A stretch of 59,502 bases of DNA from Actinomycetes bacterium. Its GTDB lineage: Bacteria; Actinomycetota; Actinomycetes; Streptosporangiales; Streptosporangiaceae. The stretch is taken from the NCBI GenBank assembly GCA_025964575.1, contig JAOPYO010000492.1, forward strand, positions 1 through 59,502, written 5' to 3'. The notes beneath the pieces are model-generated. The model saw only the letters and a program-made list of their open reading frames with translations. It searched no databases and was not told the DNA's origin. A program made the position numbers and the translations under genes. Position 1 is the first letter of the stretch. Each line of letters opens with the position of its first letter. Positions 42,345 through 50,821 of the stretch are shown here, piece by piece.

Positions 42345-43702
42345 CCAGCCGACCGCAATGCGCCTATGACACTGGTCAGCTCGGCGACCAGGCCCGCCAC
42401 CGTGGTCGAGTCGTTGCCACCGATGGTCACCGTCCGCAGCTCGTCCGGCTTGGGCAGCTTCTCGACGATCACGGGGAGAGACTCCACCAGCTTGGCCTGG
42501 ACGCTGATCGGCGTCTGCTCGTTCTCGGTGGCGGTACGGATCCTGTCCCGCTCGAGTTCGAGGAGCGCCTGCCCATGGACGGACTCGGCCCGGGATCTGG
42601 CCAGGGCCAGCTCACCGTCGGCCTCGAGACGCTTGAGCTCCTGGTCCCGCTGGATGCGCAGCCGGCCCGTCTCGGCCTCCTCTTCGTGCCGCTCTCGCTC
42701 CAGCCGCAGTGCGTGCAAGGTGGTCTCCTTCTCCACCTCGGCCACCTCGCGGGTGTCACCGTGCTCCCGCCTGGTGCGCCGCAGCTGTTCGGCCGCCTCG
42801 GTGTCGAAGCGACGGGCCGCGTTGCGAGCGCGGAGTTCGGCGAGTTCCCGTTCGTTCTCGATGCGCTGGGTCTCCTTGAGGCGGCCGGCCGACATCTCCC
42901 TCTCGGAGATCACTCCCTCGGCCTCCAGCTCGGCCAGCCGGGCGATCCTCGCCTGCTCCGCCCGGTACGGCTTCTGCAGGTTCTCCCAGAGCTGGGACGA
43001 GCTGACCACGGCCTCCTTGATCTGCACCGTGACGATGCGCAGACCCAGTCCCTGGTCACTGTTGTCCTCACCTTCGGCCACCGCCCGCAGACGTGCGGTC
43101 AGTTCTTCGATGATGGGCTGCTTGTCGCTGAGCACGTCATGAACGCTCATGGTGGAGACCTTGTCCTTGATCGCGGCCTCGGCCTGCTCCCTCAGCTGGA
43201 GGTTCACCAGTCGCATCGGATCCTCGAGATCGCTGAAGTCCAGCTTTCGGTAGGCGGTCGCGAAGTCCTGGATGATCCACTGAACGTAGCCCTGCACCAG
43301 CACGCCCTGCAGTTCCTGGCAGATGCAGTACGCGTTGATCAGGATCGTCTGCGTCGCCCCGGGCACGACCAGGAACGAGTCCGCCGCAGGGTTGTAGCGG
43401 AACGAGACGCCCAGCCCGATGTGCAGTGGCGCGGCGCGGCCCCGCCGAGTGTGCACCACGAAGGCGTTCGGCGGCACGAGCACAGTTTTCCAGCGCCAGA
43501 ATCCACTGATCCGCACGTCCACTGGGCCGGTCGCCGGCCGATCGGTGACCGCACCGCGCTGAGCCCGTTCCCGCCTGGCGAGCGGGCTCGCGAAGGCCTG
43601 CGGGGACGCCGGCGCCTGCCTGGACCTGAGGTCGCCCTCGAGCACAGCCTGCTGCGCCACGACCTGCTCCAGGTAAGCGTTGCCCTTCTCTGCGGACGCC
43701 AT
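42332..43702 (-). CDS. SPFH/band 7 (flotillin-like) protein
   Basis: 456 residues; AGGAGGAG lies just before the ATG. An SPFH domain is seen from about residue 70 to 235 (VLVPPNAFVVHTRRG; ELQGVLVQGYVQWIIQDFATAYRKLDFSDL; KDKVSTMSVHDVLSDKQP). A long charged coiled coil follows (about 255-400), rich in Glu/Arg/Ala as in flotillins. There is no clear N-terminal membrane span, so membrane attachment may depend on a partner such as the upstream single-span protein. It is third in a DivIVA-like/small membrane protein/SPFH operon. A role in membrane organisation is inferred. Confidence 0.85.
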   Translation of the reverse strand: MASAEKGNAYLEQVVAQQAVLEGDLRSRQAPASPQAFASPLARRERAQRGAVTDRPATGPVDVRISGFWRWKTVLVPPNAFVVHTRRGRAAPLHIGLGVSFRYNPAADSFLVVPGATQTILINAYCICQELQGVLVQGYVQWIIQDFATAYRKLDFSDLEDPMRLVNLQLREQAEAAIKDKVSTMSVHDVLSDKQPIIEELTARLRAVAEGEDNSDQGLGLRIVTVQIKEAVVSSSQLWENLQKPYRAEQARIARLAELEAEGVISEREMSAGRLKETQRIENERELAELRARNAARRFDTEAAEQLRRTRREHGDTREVAEVEKETTLHALRLERERHEEEAETGRLRIQRDQELKRLEADGELALARSRAESVHGQALLELERDRIRTATENEQTPISVQAKLVESLPVIVEKLPKPDELRTVTIGGNDSTTVAGLVAELTSVIGALRSAGPPP

Positions 43703-43809
43703 CGCTCCTCCTCGCCATCCTCCACGGACAAATCATCAGACCGACCGTACGGCTCGTAGCCGCTATGTGATCGATGATTCGCGGTAAAGGGTGCGAACGG
43801 GGGCAGACC

Positions 43810-44052
43810 CTATGGATCCTCCGGTGCCCATTCGCCGAGGAGCCCAGCAACGTCGACTCCGACACTCTCGAGCTGCAGGATGGCCGCCCGGACTCTCTCT
43901 TCGGGCGTCGGTTCGACCTGACGAGCCCCCCAGCGCTTGCGAGCCGCGTCGCTGGCCAGACTTATCCCCCAGAGCAGCAGCGCGCACGCCAGCAACACGA
44001 TCACGAACAGCACCATGTAGAGGATCAGGTCGTCGACAGGGCCATCGTTCAT
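43810..44052 (-). CDS. Small single-span membrane protein
   Basis: 80 residues: a short acidic N-terminus, one membrane span (DLILYMVLFVIVLLACALLLWGISL) and a cytoplasmic tail (EERVRAAILQLESVGVDVAGLLGEW). Its ATG overlaps the stop of the DivIVA-like gene by four bases (44049-44052), so the two are translated together. It is unrecognised beyond topology. It could be the membrane anchor for the coiled-coil and SPFH proteins flanking it. Confidence 0.75.
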   Translation of the reverse strand: MNDGPVDDLILYMVLFVIVLLACALLLWGISLASDAARKRWGARQVEPTPEERVRAAILQLESVGVDVAGLLGEWAPEDP

Positions 44053-44630
44053 TCGGGCCCCCGCCCGGCCTGCTCGGCGGACCTCCCACCGGGTCGTGGC
44101 ACATAGGCCTGCGCCCTGTCCTGGGTCAGGTCCTCGAAGGAAATCGGCTGGACCGGCCCGAGCCTGGCGTCGAGCTCGAGGGCCTCGACCAGAGAGTCGC
44201 GCATCCCCGCCAGGCCGACGATCAGTCGGGCATGGGTGCTCACCAGCTCACCGACCCTGGCCGTCACCTCCCGGTCGAGTGCGGTGGCGACCCTGGCCTC
44301 GAGCTCGATAGATCGCTTACGGGCGTCCGCCATCAGCCGGTCGGCTACCTCGCGGGCGCTCCGCAAGGTCTGCTCGGCCTGCCGTTTGGCCTCGGCGACC
44401 CGCGCGTCGGCCTCTTCCTGAGCGAACCTCAGCACCCGGGAGACGTGCCCCTGCGCCGGCCCGAGGGCCGTCCACCCACCAGGCTCTCCCGGTGCCTGCT
44501 CCGGTCCGACGTGCAGGCCACGAAGCTCACGGCGCACCTCGGCGACGAGCTCGTCCACCTCACGCCGGGAGTATCCGAGGAATCGGACCCCGAACTCCGG
44601 GTCTCGGCCCGGCTCTCCATGATCGGCCAT
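44049..44630 (-). CDS. DivIVA-like coiled-coil protein
   Basis: About 193 residues. The N-terminus FGVRFLGYSRREVDELVAEV carries the GYxxxEVDxL signature of the DivIVA domain, which binds negatively curved membrane. A long helical region follows (SRVLRFAQEEADARVAEAKRQAEQTLRSAREVADRLMADARKRSIELEARV), strongly heptad-like. The C-terminus is Pro/Gly-rich. It is first in the module with the small membrane protein and SPFH protein. DivIVA-type proteins recruit growth or division machinery at poles and septa; a spatial organiser role is inferred. Confidence 0.78.
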   Translation of the reverse strand: MADHGEPGRDPEFGVRFLGYSRREVDELVAEVRRELRGLHVGPEQAPGEPGGWTALGPAQGHVSRVLRFAQEEADARVAEAKRQAEQTLRSAREVADRLMADARKRSIELEARVATALDREVTARVGELVSTHARLIVGLAGMRDSLVEALELDARLGPVQPISFEDLTQDRAQAYVPRPGGRSAEQAGRGPE

Positions 44631-44695
44631 GCCAGCCGACGCTAGTCACCCACTAGAACACCCGTGGTCGTGACACGTGCCGGATGAAAGAACCT

Positions 44696-44727
44696 TGACG
44701 TTTTCAAGAAGTTACGTTTTCCAGAAG
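44696..44727. repeat. Tandem 16-bp repeat upstream of the DivIVA-like operon
   Basis: TGACGTTTTCAAGAAG (44696-44711) is followed directly by TTACGTTTTCCAGAAG (44712-44727), 14 of 16 bases identical. The AT-rich unit lies 66-97 bases upstream of the DivIVA-like start and just past the 3' end of the LLM gene. It looks like a doubled operator or activator site. Confidence 0.5.
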
Positions 44728-44750
44728 ACACGGTGAGCTGATCTGATCCC

Positions 44751-45734
44751 TCAGAACCGGAGTGCCTTCAAAGTGTCGCTGACGACGCTCACCGGATCCG
44801 GGCTCGCGAGCAGTTCCGGGGTCGGGGACAGGTGCAGCAGAACCGTGGTCACTCCGGGATGGACGTGGCGGGCGATCCGTTCACGGCACTCCTCGAGGGA
44901 ACCGTGCACCCACAGTTCGTCGACCACCTCATCGGAGAGTGCACGGGCGGCACCCGCCCGGTCGCCTGCTTCCCACCGCTCCCGGGAGGCCTTGAGCCGG
45001 TCGCCCCGCCCCAGCCAGTCGTGGAAGGCGACGTACGGCGGCTGGTTGAGGATCCAGGAGAGGAAGGCGCGCGCCTCCGTGCGGGCGTACGAGGCGTCCG
45101 TGGTCGGGCTGACGAACACCTTGACGACGAGTTCCTGGCCCGGCGCCCGAGGCCCGGCCGCCTCGACCACCGCGGGCACGTCATCGGCGGCGAGCACGTT
45201 GGTCATGGCGCCGTCGCCCTCGCGGAACGCGAGCCGCAGCATCCCGGGGCGGAGCGCGCCGACGATGACCTTCGGCCGGTGCGGGAGCGGCTCACGAAGC
45301 TGGAACCCGTCGACCTCGAAGGTCTCGTACGACTCAGAGACGTACTCCCCGTCCAGAGCCCGGCGCAGGAACTTCAGCGTGTCGCGCACCCGGGCGTACG
45401 GCCGGTCGTGGGCCATCCCGTTGAGCGCCGTCACATGGGCGGGCACCGAGGAACCGATGCCCAGCACCACCTCGCCGCCGAGTTGTGCCAGGGTTGCGGC
45501 GGTCTGGGCGAGAACTCCCGGACCACGGGTCTGCACCGGGACGATGCCGGTTCCGACCCGCAACCCGGGTGCCCAGGCGGCGGCCGCCGCGAGCGGGGTG
45601 AAGCCGTCGTGGCCGCCGCCCTCCCCGGTCCACACGTCGGTGTAGCCGAGATCGGTCAGCTCCACCAACAGCGGCCGGTGGGCGGCGAGGCCCAGTCCGG
45701 GCAGTGGGAGGGTGACTCCCCAGCGAACGGTCAT
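44751..45734 (-). CDS. LLM-class oxidoreductase, probably F420-dependent
   Basis: About 327 residues from ATG 45734, overlapping the upstream stop (ATGA). Luciferase-like barrel: RWGVTLPLPGLGLAAHRPLLVELTDLGYTDVWTGEGGGHDGF, then LRVGTGIVPVQTRGPGVLAQTAATLAQLGGEVVLGIGSSVPAHV, a pattern common in F420-dependent actinobacterial enzymes. The cofactor call (F420 rather than FMN) is inferred. It is second in operon B, after a glutathionyl-hydroquinone-reductase-like protein and behind a SAM riboswitch candidate. Confidence 0.85.
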   Translation of the reverse strand: MTVRWGVTLPLPGLGLAAHRPLLVELTDLGYTDVWTGEGGGHDGFTPLAAAAAWAPGLRVGTGIVPVQTRGPGVLAQTAATLAQLGGEVVLGIGSSVPAHVTALNGMAHDRPYARVRDTLKFLRRALDGEYVSESYETFEVDGFQLREPLPHRPKVIVGALRPGMLRLAFREGDGAMTNVLAADDVPAVVEAAGPRAPGQELVVKVFVSPTTDASYARTEARAFLSWILNQPPYVAFHDWLGRGDRLKASRERWEAGDRAGAARALSDEVVDELWVHGSLEECRERIARHVHPGVTTVLLHLSPTPELLASPDPVSVVSDTLKALRF

Positions 45735-46714
45735 CCGAGCTTTTCGCGGCCGTGCGGGGCGTCCCAGTCGGCCCGGTGCGGTTCGACCGCGATCCGCCAT
45801 GAGGCGTCGTTGAAGAAGCTCGGCTTGGGCTCTTCGCTGAAGTGCGTGAAGGAGTCGAAGTCGGTGGTCTCCCGGAACGCGGGCGTCTGATAGAGGTCGC
45901 GGGCGTAGGCCCACAGGTTGGGGAAGTCCACCAACCGCCGCTCGCTGACCTTGGCGAGCGGGTTGTAACCGAGGTCGAAGCGGGCCAGTGTCACCCACAG
46001 CCGCACATCGGCCTCGGTGATCTGGTCGCCGAACAGGAACCTCCGGTCGGCCAGCCGCTCGTCCAACTGCTCCAAGGTGGCGATCAGCAGGTGCCGCAGC
46101 CGCTCGTAGTCCTCCCGCGTGGTGGCCCCGGCGACCCGGTAGGTGCCGTTGTTGACGGTCTCGTACACCTGCTCGTTGAGCGCGTCGATCTCCGGGCGCA
46201 GCGCCTCCGGGTAGAGGACGAGCTCATTGCCCCACTCGTCGAAGGCCGTGCCCAGGTCGAGGGTGATGTCGGGGAAGTTGTTGCTGACGACCTTCCCGGT
46301 GGTCCGGTCCCACAGCGTCGGCACCGAGATGTGGCCCGGGTAGCCCGGCTCGGTCGCCTCGTACGCCTCCCGCAGGAAGCGGAAGCCATTGACCGGGTCC
46401 GCGCCACGCGACGCCCGGAACGCCCAGCCGCGTGAGTCGCGCACGTCGTCGACGTACGACAGCGAGACGACACCGTCCAAGCCCTTGAGCGAGCGGACGA
46501 TCGCGGTGCGCTGCGCCCATGGGCAGAACCAGCCGACGTACAGGTGGTAGCGGCCCGGCTCGGCCTTGAACCCGCTGGAGCCGTCGGCGGTGATCCGGCC
46601 CTGGAACGGATAGACGGGCCGGTCGAAGCCCTTGCCGCGCTCGAACCCGTTGCCGGGACCGTACTCCCCGTAGGTGTCGTAGTCGACGGGACCTGCGTAA
46701 GGGGACTGTGTCAT
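45731..46714 (-). CDS. Glutathionyl-hydroquinone reductase-like (ECM4/YqjG) protein
   Basis: About 327 residues from ATG 46714, with GGAGGA six bases upstream. The glutathione-transferase-like fold of the Xi class is clear: catalytic Cys64 in YVGWFCPWAQRTAIVRSLKGL, then VSVPTLWDRTTGKVVSNNFPDI and the C-terminal helical domain FLFGDQITEADVRLWVTLARFD. Xi enzymes reduce glutathionyl-hydroquinones. Actinomycetes normally use mycothiol, so the natural thiol adduct here may be a mycothiol one. First gene of operon B; its start codon and ribosome-binding site overlap the predicted riboswitch. Confidence 0.9.
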   Translation of the reverse strand: MTQSPYAGPVDYDTYGEYGPGNGFERGKGFDRPVYPFQGRITADGSSGFKAEPGRYHLYVGWFCPWAQRTAIVRSLKGLDGVVSLSYVDDVRDSRGWAFRASRGADPVNGFRFLREAYEATEPGYPGHISVPTLWDRTTGKVVSNNFPDITLDLGTAFDEWGNELVLYPEALRPEIDALNEQVYETVNNGTYRVAGATTREDYERLRHLLIATLEQLDERLADRRFLFGDQITEADVRLWVTLARFDLGYNPLAKVSERRLVDFPNLWAYARDLYQTPAFRETTDFDSFTHFSEEPKPSFFNDASWRIAVEPHRADWDAPHGREKLG

Positions 46715-46785
46715 CGATTCCTCCTCGGGAGATGCCCCGCCGCGGTGGGAGGGTTGCCGGCCGACCAGGCGGGGCTTCACATCGA
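46714..46785 (-). promoter_or_regulatory. SAM-IV-like riboswitch overlapping the ribosome-binding site and start codon
   Basis: Read leftward: GTGAAGCCCCG, then GGCCGGCAACCCTCC, then CCGCGGCGGGG. This order and spelling is the recognisable core of actinobacterial SAM-IV and related SAM-I/IV aptamers. GCCCCGCC can pair perfectly with GGCGGGGC, as expected for the pseudoknot, and CTGG with CCGG closes a hairpin before the CAACC. TCGAT (46785-46781) can pair with ATCGA (46718-46714) as helix P1, whose 3' strand includes the A of the ATG. The fold would enclose the GAGGAGGA ribosome-binding site. When SAM is abundant, translation of operon B would be shut off. Confidence 0.7.
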
Positions 46786-46794
46786 CCCTTATAA

Positions 46795-46811
46795 CCTACT
46801 TAACGAGTAGG
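46795..46811. promoter_or_regulatory. Operator B of the proposed sulfur regulon
   Basis: CCTACT-TAACG-AGTAGG is a perfect 6-5-6 palindrome ten bases upstream of the riboswitch. On the minus strand a -10-like TTATAA follows directly (46793-46788), so a bound protein would cover the core promoter. It matches sites A and C in arm sequence and spacing. Confidence 0.65.
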
Positions 46812-46866
46812 AATAGCGCAACGATCGACATCCTGGACGAGATCACCTGAGGGCCGGCCGGTCGCT

Positions 46867-48018
46867 CTATGACGTCACGACGATCACCTCACCCTGCCGG
46901 GCCCAGGCCTCGGCGAGGAGCTCGTAGGAGCGCACACGATCGGTGTGATCATGGGTAATGGTCGTCACGAGCAGTTCGTCGGCCCGCGTGACCCGCTGCA
47001 GGACGCGCAGCTTCTCGACGACCGTCTGAGGGGATCCCACGAACTGTGTGTCGACCCGGTCGGCGACCAGGACACGGTCCTCGTCGCTCCAGGTGTGGGC
47101 GGCGGCCTCCCTCGGTGAGGGGAACGGGATCGCTCCAACGCCGGTGCGGATGCTGCGCACCCACAGCCCGTACGGCGAGGCCAGCTCCCGTGCGAGGTCG
47201 TCGTCGGCCGCCACCACCGCGTCCGCCGAGACGACGACGTACGGCTCGGCCAGCGCAGACGAGGGTTTGAACGCCTCCCGGTAGGCCTCGACGGCCTCCA
47301 GGACGCTGGCTGGGCTGACGTGGTAGTTCGCGGCGAACGGCAGTCCGCGCTCCCCCGCGACCTGGGCGCTCTGCCCGCCGCTGCTGCCGAGGATCCAAAG
47401 CTCCACGCCGGCGCCCCCACCCGGCTGGACGTGCGCCTCGATGCCATCGGCGGAGCGGAAGGTGCCGCTCAGCAGCGCGATGATGTCGTCGACCTGCTCG
47501 GCGAAGTCCGGCGACTCCGCGCCCGGCTGCTGCAGGAGCGAGGCATACAGCGCGAAAAGCGGCGACCGTGCGAGCGAGGCGAACGAGAACGGCGCCGGGA
47601 TGAGCAGGCCGTCCACGATCCTGGCCTGCTGTGGCTCGGTGGCGGCAGCGCCTTTCGCCGCCTTGAGGAACTCGGCCCGGCGCTGCCCGGACCGGCCGAG
47701 ACCCAGGTCGATTCGGCCCGGGTAGAGCGCGTCGATCAGGCCGAACTGCTCGACCACCGACAGCGGGGTCTGGTGGCCCAGTTGCACGGCGCCGGAACCG
47801 ACCCGGATGCGGCCGGTCGCGGCGGCCACCAGGCCGATGAGCACAGCGGGCGCCGAGCTGGCGACGCCCGGGGTGAGATGGTGCTCGGCCAGCCAGTACC
47901 GGTGGTAGCCGAACTCCTCCGCGCGCTGCGCGAGATCAATGGTGTTGCGCAGTGCGTCGCCCGCCGTGCCGCCGGAGGTGATGGGTGCCAGGTCGAGAAT
48001 CGAGAGAGGGATGGGCAT
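46867..48018 (-). CDS. LLM-class oxidoreductase, MsnO8-like
   Basis: 383 residues; GGAAGG lies six bases before the [47 protein letters not shown] and [35 protein letters not shown] are the hallmark N-terminal strands of the MsnO8/YhbW-type LLM group, single-component or FMN-dependent flavoenzymes of mostly unknown substrate. It is the ninth and last gene of operon C, three bases after the preceding LLM gene. Confidence 0.88.
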   Translation of the reverse strand: MPIPLSILDLAPITSGGTAGDALRNTIDLAQRAEEFGYHRYWLAEHHLTPGVASSAPAVLIGLVAAATGRIRVGSGAVQLGHQTPLSVVEQFGLIDALYPGRIDLGLGRSGQRRAEFLKAAKGAAATEPQQARIVDGLLIPAPFSFASLARSPLFALYASLLQQPGAESPDFAEQVDDIIALLSGTFRSADGIEAHVQPGGGAGVELWILGSSGGQSAQVAGERGLPFAANYHVSPASVLEAVEAYREAFKPSSALAEPYVVVSADAVVAADDDLARELASPYGLWVRSIRTGVGAIPFPSPREAAAHTWSDEDRVLVADRVDTQFVGSPQTVVEKLRVLQRVTRADELLVTTITHDHTDRVRSYELLAEAWARQGEVIVVTS

Positions 48019-48021
48019 GAG

Positions 48022-49089
48022 CTACCTTCCGGTCGGGACGGTCTCGGCTGGGGGAAACGGCCGGCTCGGGATCTCGCGCCGCAGGACGGGGGCGATGTCG
48101 CTCTGGAACAGCTCGAGGGACGTGCGGTGCTGGTCGTCGGTCAGGCCATCGGCGTCGGCCTGCAGGTGCATGACCTCATGCCCGAACCGCTCGTGGTAGC
48201 GGTGCACCTTGTCGATGATCTGCTGAGGGCTGCCGACCAGGATCGAGCTGCGCTCGATGGCGTCCTCCAGCGAGTGGAACACCGGGTCGAGCCCCAACTT
48301 CCGGAACATCGCCAACCGGGCGTTGAAGAGCGGGCGATAGGTGTCGATCGCCTCCTGCGAGTTCTTGGCGGCGTAGTAGCCCGCGCTGCCGGCTCCGACC
48401 AGTGCGTCGGCCGGGTCGTGCCCGTAGAACTCCCAGCGCTCCCGGTAGTACTGGATCAGTTCCGCGTACGGCTCGATCGGGTTGGTGACGTTGGCGGAGA
48501 AGAGCGGGTCTCCGTATTGGGCGGCCAGATCCACCGACTCCTTGCTGGTGGCGCTGCCGTGCCAGACGCGGATCGGCTGCTGCAGGGGCCGTGGCCAGGT
48601 CTCGGCGTTGTCCAGCGACGGGCGGAACCGCCCGGACCAGGTCACCTTGTCCTCCCGCCAGAGCCGCCGGAACAGCTCATATCCCTCGCGGTTGCGGTCC
48701 CACTGGTCCTCGCCGGTCACGTGGAAGAGCTGGGCCTGGGCGGCCCCGTTTCCCTTACCGATCATCAGTTCCAGCCGGCCGCCGGAGAGATGGTCGAGGG
48801 TGGAGTAGTCCTCGAAGGCCCGCACCGGGTCGAGCAGGCTGAGCGTGGTCACCGCGGTGAACAGCCGGATCCTCGAGGTGAGGGCGGCGATATGGCTCAG
48901 CACGACCGGTGGGGAGGAGGAGATGAACGGCCGCTCGTGCCGCTCACCCACACCGAAGCCGTCGAACCCGAGCTCCTCGGCGAGGACCGCGTTGTCCACG
49001 ACCTCACGGAGCCGGGCAGTGGTCGGCTTCTGCTCACCGGTGAGGGGATGTGGCGTGTGAAAGATGAGTGTGATCGCCAGGAACTTCAT
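48022..49089 (-). CDS. LLM-class flavin-dependent oxidoreductase
   Basis: About 355 residues from ATG 49089, overlapping the GNAT stop (ATGA). Luciferase-like barrel: VLAEELGFDGFGVGERHERPFISSSPPVVLSHIAALTSRIRLFTAVTTLSLLDPVRAFEDYSTLDHLSGGRLELMIGKGNG. The C-terminal GSPQQIIDKVHRYHERFGHEVMHLQAD is typical of FMN-dependent alkanal-monooxygenase-like enzymes. Eighth gene of operon C. The substrate is unknown. Confidence 0.89.
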   Translation of the reverse strand: MKFLAITLIFHTPHPLTGEQKPTTARLREVVDNAVLAEELGFDGFGVGERHERPFISSSPPVVLSHIAALTSRIRLFTAVTTLSLLDPVRAFEDYSTLDHLSGGRLELMIGKGNGAAQAQLFHVTGEDQWDRNREGYELFRRLWREDKVTWSGRFRPSLDNAETWPRPLQQPIRVWHGSATSKESVDLAAQYGDPLFSANVTNPIEPYAELIQYYRERWEFYGHDPADALVGAGSAGYYAAKNSQEAIDTYRPLFNARLAMFRKLGLDPVFHSLEDAIERSSILVGSPQQIIDKVHRYHERFGHEVMHLQADADGLTDDQHRTSLELFQSDIAPVLRREIPSRPFPPAETVPTGR

Positions 49090-49616
49090 GCGAGGTCGAT
49101 CACCTTTTCCATGCAGATCGAGAAGGTCATCCACTCGTAGGGCGGGAAGATCGGGATGCGGGTGTACCCCTCCCGCTCGTAGAGCCGCACGGCGTCGGGT
49201 TGACGGTCGCCGGTCTGCAGAATGATCCGCCGGACGCCGAGCGCGCTGGCCGCCCACTCGGACGCGTCCAGCAGCGCGGTCGAGACACCCTTGCCACGGT
49301 GGGAGGGTGCGACGTACATCCGCTTCAGTTCAAGGTCGCCGCCGGTCCAGCGCAACGCCACATGCCCTACGGGCAGGTCCTCACCGGTGTCGGGAAGCCC
49401 GGCGTGGGCGACCCCGACGTAGGCCACCGCTTCGGCGTCCACGCCGAGCGCCTCCGGCAGTTCCTGCCGCTTGGACAGGAAGTCCGCGAGCCGATCGGCA
49501 TAGCGGATCTCCATCTCGGTCTCCATCGCGTTCCTCAACGAAACGGCCACCGGATCGTGCCATTCGGCCGCCCGGACCGTGATCGCCGCAGCACTCTGCT
49601 TGTTGGGAGTGCTCAT
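49086..49616 (-). CDS. GNAT-family N-acetyltransferase
   Basis: About 176 residues from ATG 49616, overlapping both neighbours by four bases. The acetyl-CoA-binding motif is MYVAPSHRGKGVSTALLDASEWAASALG (R-G-K-G), followed by VRRIILQTGDRQPDAVRLYEREGYTRI, the standard GNAT end. In Bacillus sulfur-salvage operons a GNAT N-acetylates S-modified cysteines before flavin monooxygenases cleave them; the setting here, between four LLM genes and a transporter, suggests the same logic. That is an inference from context. Confidence 0.88.
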   Translation of the reverse strand: MSTPNKQSAAAITVRAAEWHDPVAVSLRNAMETEMEIRYADRLADFLSKRQELPEALGVDAEAVAYVGVAHAGLPDTGEDLPVGHVALRWTGGDLELKRMYVAPSHRGKGVSTALLDASEWAASALGVRRIILQTGDRQPDAVRLYEREGYTRIPIFPPYEWMTFSICMEKVIDLA

Positions 49617-50821
49617 GCCACCTCCACGTAGCGGTTGGCGGGCCGCGACAAGCCGAGTCGACCCCGCAACGTGGTCGCCTCGTACTCGCGGCGGAACGCC
49701 GCTCGCCGCTGAAGCTCCGGGACGAGGCCGCGGGCGATCGCCGTCACGTCGTGCGGAAGCACACCCGGACGCAGCCGGTAGCCGTCGTAGCCCGCCTCGC
49801 GCCAGTCGAGGAGCAGATCGGCGAGCTGAGGGGAAGTACCGGTGAAGACCAACGCGTCGGAGACGAGTTCGGCCCCGTCGAGCTCGTCCAGCCGGGCCTT
49901 GCGATCGGCGGCCACTGCGGCATCGTCGTCGAGGAAGACGACCAGATCCGCGAAGACCCTCAGAGGATCGCCCTCTCGGCCCACGGCGGCCTCGGCATCC
50001 CGCACCTGACCCAGGATGGCGACCGCCTGATCGCGGGAGTGCGGGGTCACATAGACGACGTCGGCGCCGCGAGCGGCGAACTCGTACGGCACGGTGTCGT
50101 GGGCCAAGGCGGTGATCAGTGGCTGACCCTGCGGCGGACGCGGGGTGATCGAGGGCCCCTTGACACTGAACCACTCGCCGGCGAAATCGATGTAGTGCAG
50201 CTTGTCGCGGTCGATGAAGCGGCCGGTGGGCGCGTCGCGGATCTCGGCGTCGTCCTCCCAGCTGTCCCAGAGGCGCCGGACGACCTCGACGGCGTCGGAT
50301 GCCTCACCGAACAGATCCGCCACGTGCCGGACCACCACCGGGTCGTTGCGACTCTCCAGGGTGAGACTGAACTCGGGGAACTCCCGGCGCCCGAAGTGGG
50401 CGGCGTCGCTCCGGCGGCCGGAGATCTGTGGGCGCCAGCCGGCCCGGCCGTTGCTCACGAAGTCGAGGGTGGCGATGCCGATGGCGACGTGGAACGGCTC
50501 GGTGTGGGTCGTGCTCGTCGTCGGCACCAGCCCGATGCGAGAGGTCAGCGGTGCGAGCCGCGCGGCGAGCAGCACGGCGTCGACCCGCCCGCGGATCTGG
50601 TCGATGCGGCCGTCCGGACCGTCGAAACTCGAGGACTGCAGGCCGAGGGAATCCTCGAAGGTCACGAAGTCCAGCAGACCGCGCTCGGCCTCGGTGACCA
50701 GCTCGGCCCAGTAACCGGCCGTGAAGAGCTCCGAGGGACGGGCGGCCGGGTCGCGCCAGGCCGCGGGGTGCCATCCGGCGCCGTCCAGCGCCACGGCGAG
50801 ATGGAGGTCGGGTGCGGTCAT
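49613..50821 (-). CDS. LLM-class flavin monooxygenase, NtaA-like
   Basis: About 402 residues from ATG 50821, overlapping the preceding stop (ATGA). LHLAVALDGAGWHPAAWRDP and YWAELVTEAERGLLDFVTFEDSLG open the barrel; GLVPTTSTTHTEPFHVAIGIATLDFVSNGRAGWRPQIS and the terminal RREYEATTLRGRLGLSRPANRY match the NtaA/SnaA/DszA group, though it is more divergent than its neighbour. Sixth gene of operon C, probably an FMNH2-dependent C-S or C-N cleaving enzyme. Confidence 0.88.
   Translation of the reverse strand: MTAPDLHLAVALDGAGWHPAAWRDPAARPSELFTAGYWAELVTEAERGLLDFVTFEDSLGLQSSSFDGPDGRIDQIRGRVDAVLLAARLAPLTSRIGLVPTTSTTHTEPFHVAIGIATLDFVSNGRAGWRPQISGRRSDAAHFGRREFPEFSLTLESRNDPVVVRHVADLFGEASDAVEVVRRLWDSWEDDAEIRDAPTGRFIDRDKLHYIDFAGEWFSVKGPSITPRPPQGQPLITALAHDTVPYEFAARGADVVYVTPHSRDQAVAILGQVRDAEAAVGREGDPLRVFADLVVFLDDDAAVAADRKARLDELDGAELVSDALVFTGTSPQLADLLLDWREAGYDGYRLRPGVLPHDVTAIARGLVPELQRRAAFRREYEATTLRGRLGLSRPANRYVEVA

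Noticed and set aside
47320..49140. 606-codon plus-strand open frame opposite two LLM genes
   Set aside because: It is antisense to clear luciferase-like enzymes, with low-complexity Arg/Gly/Val composition and no recognisable domain.
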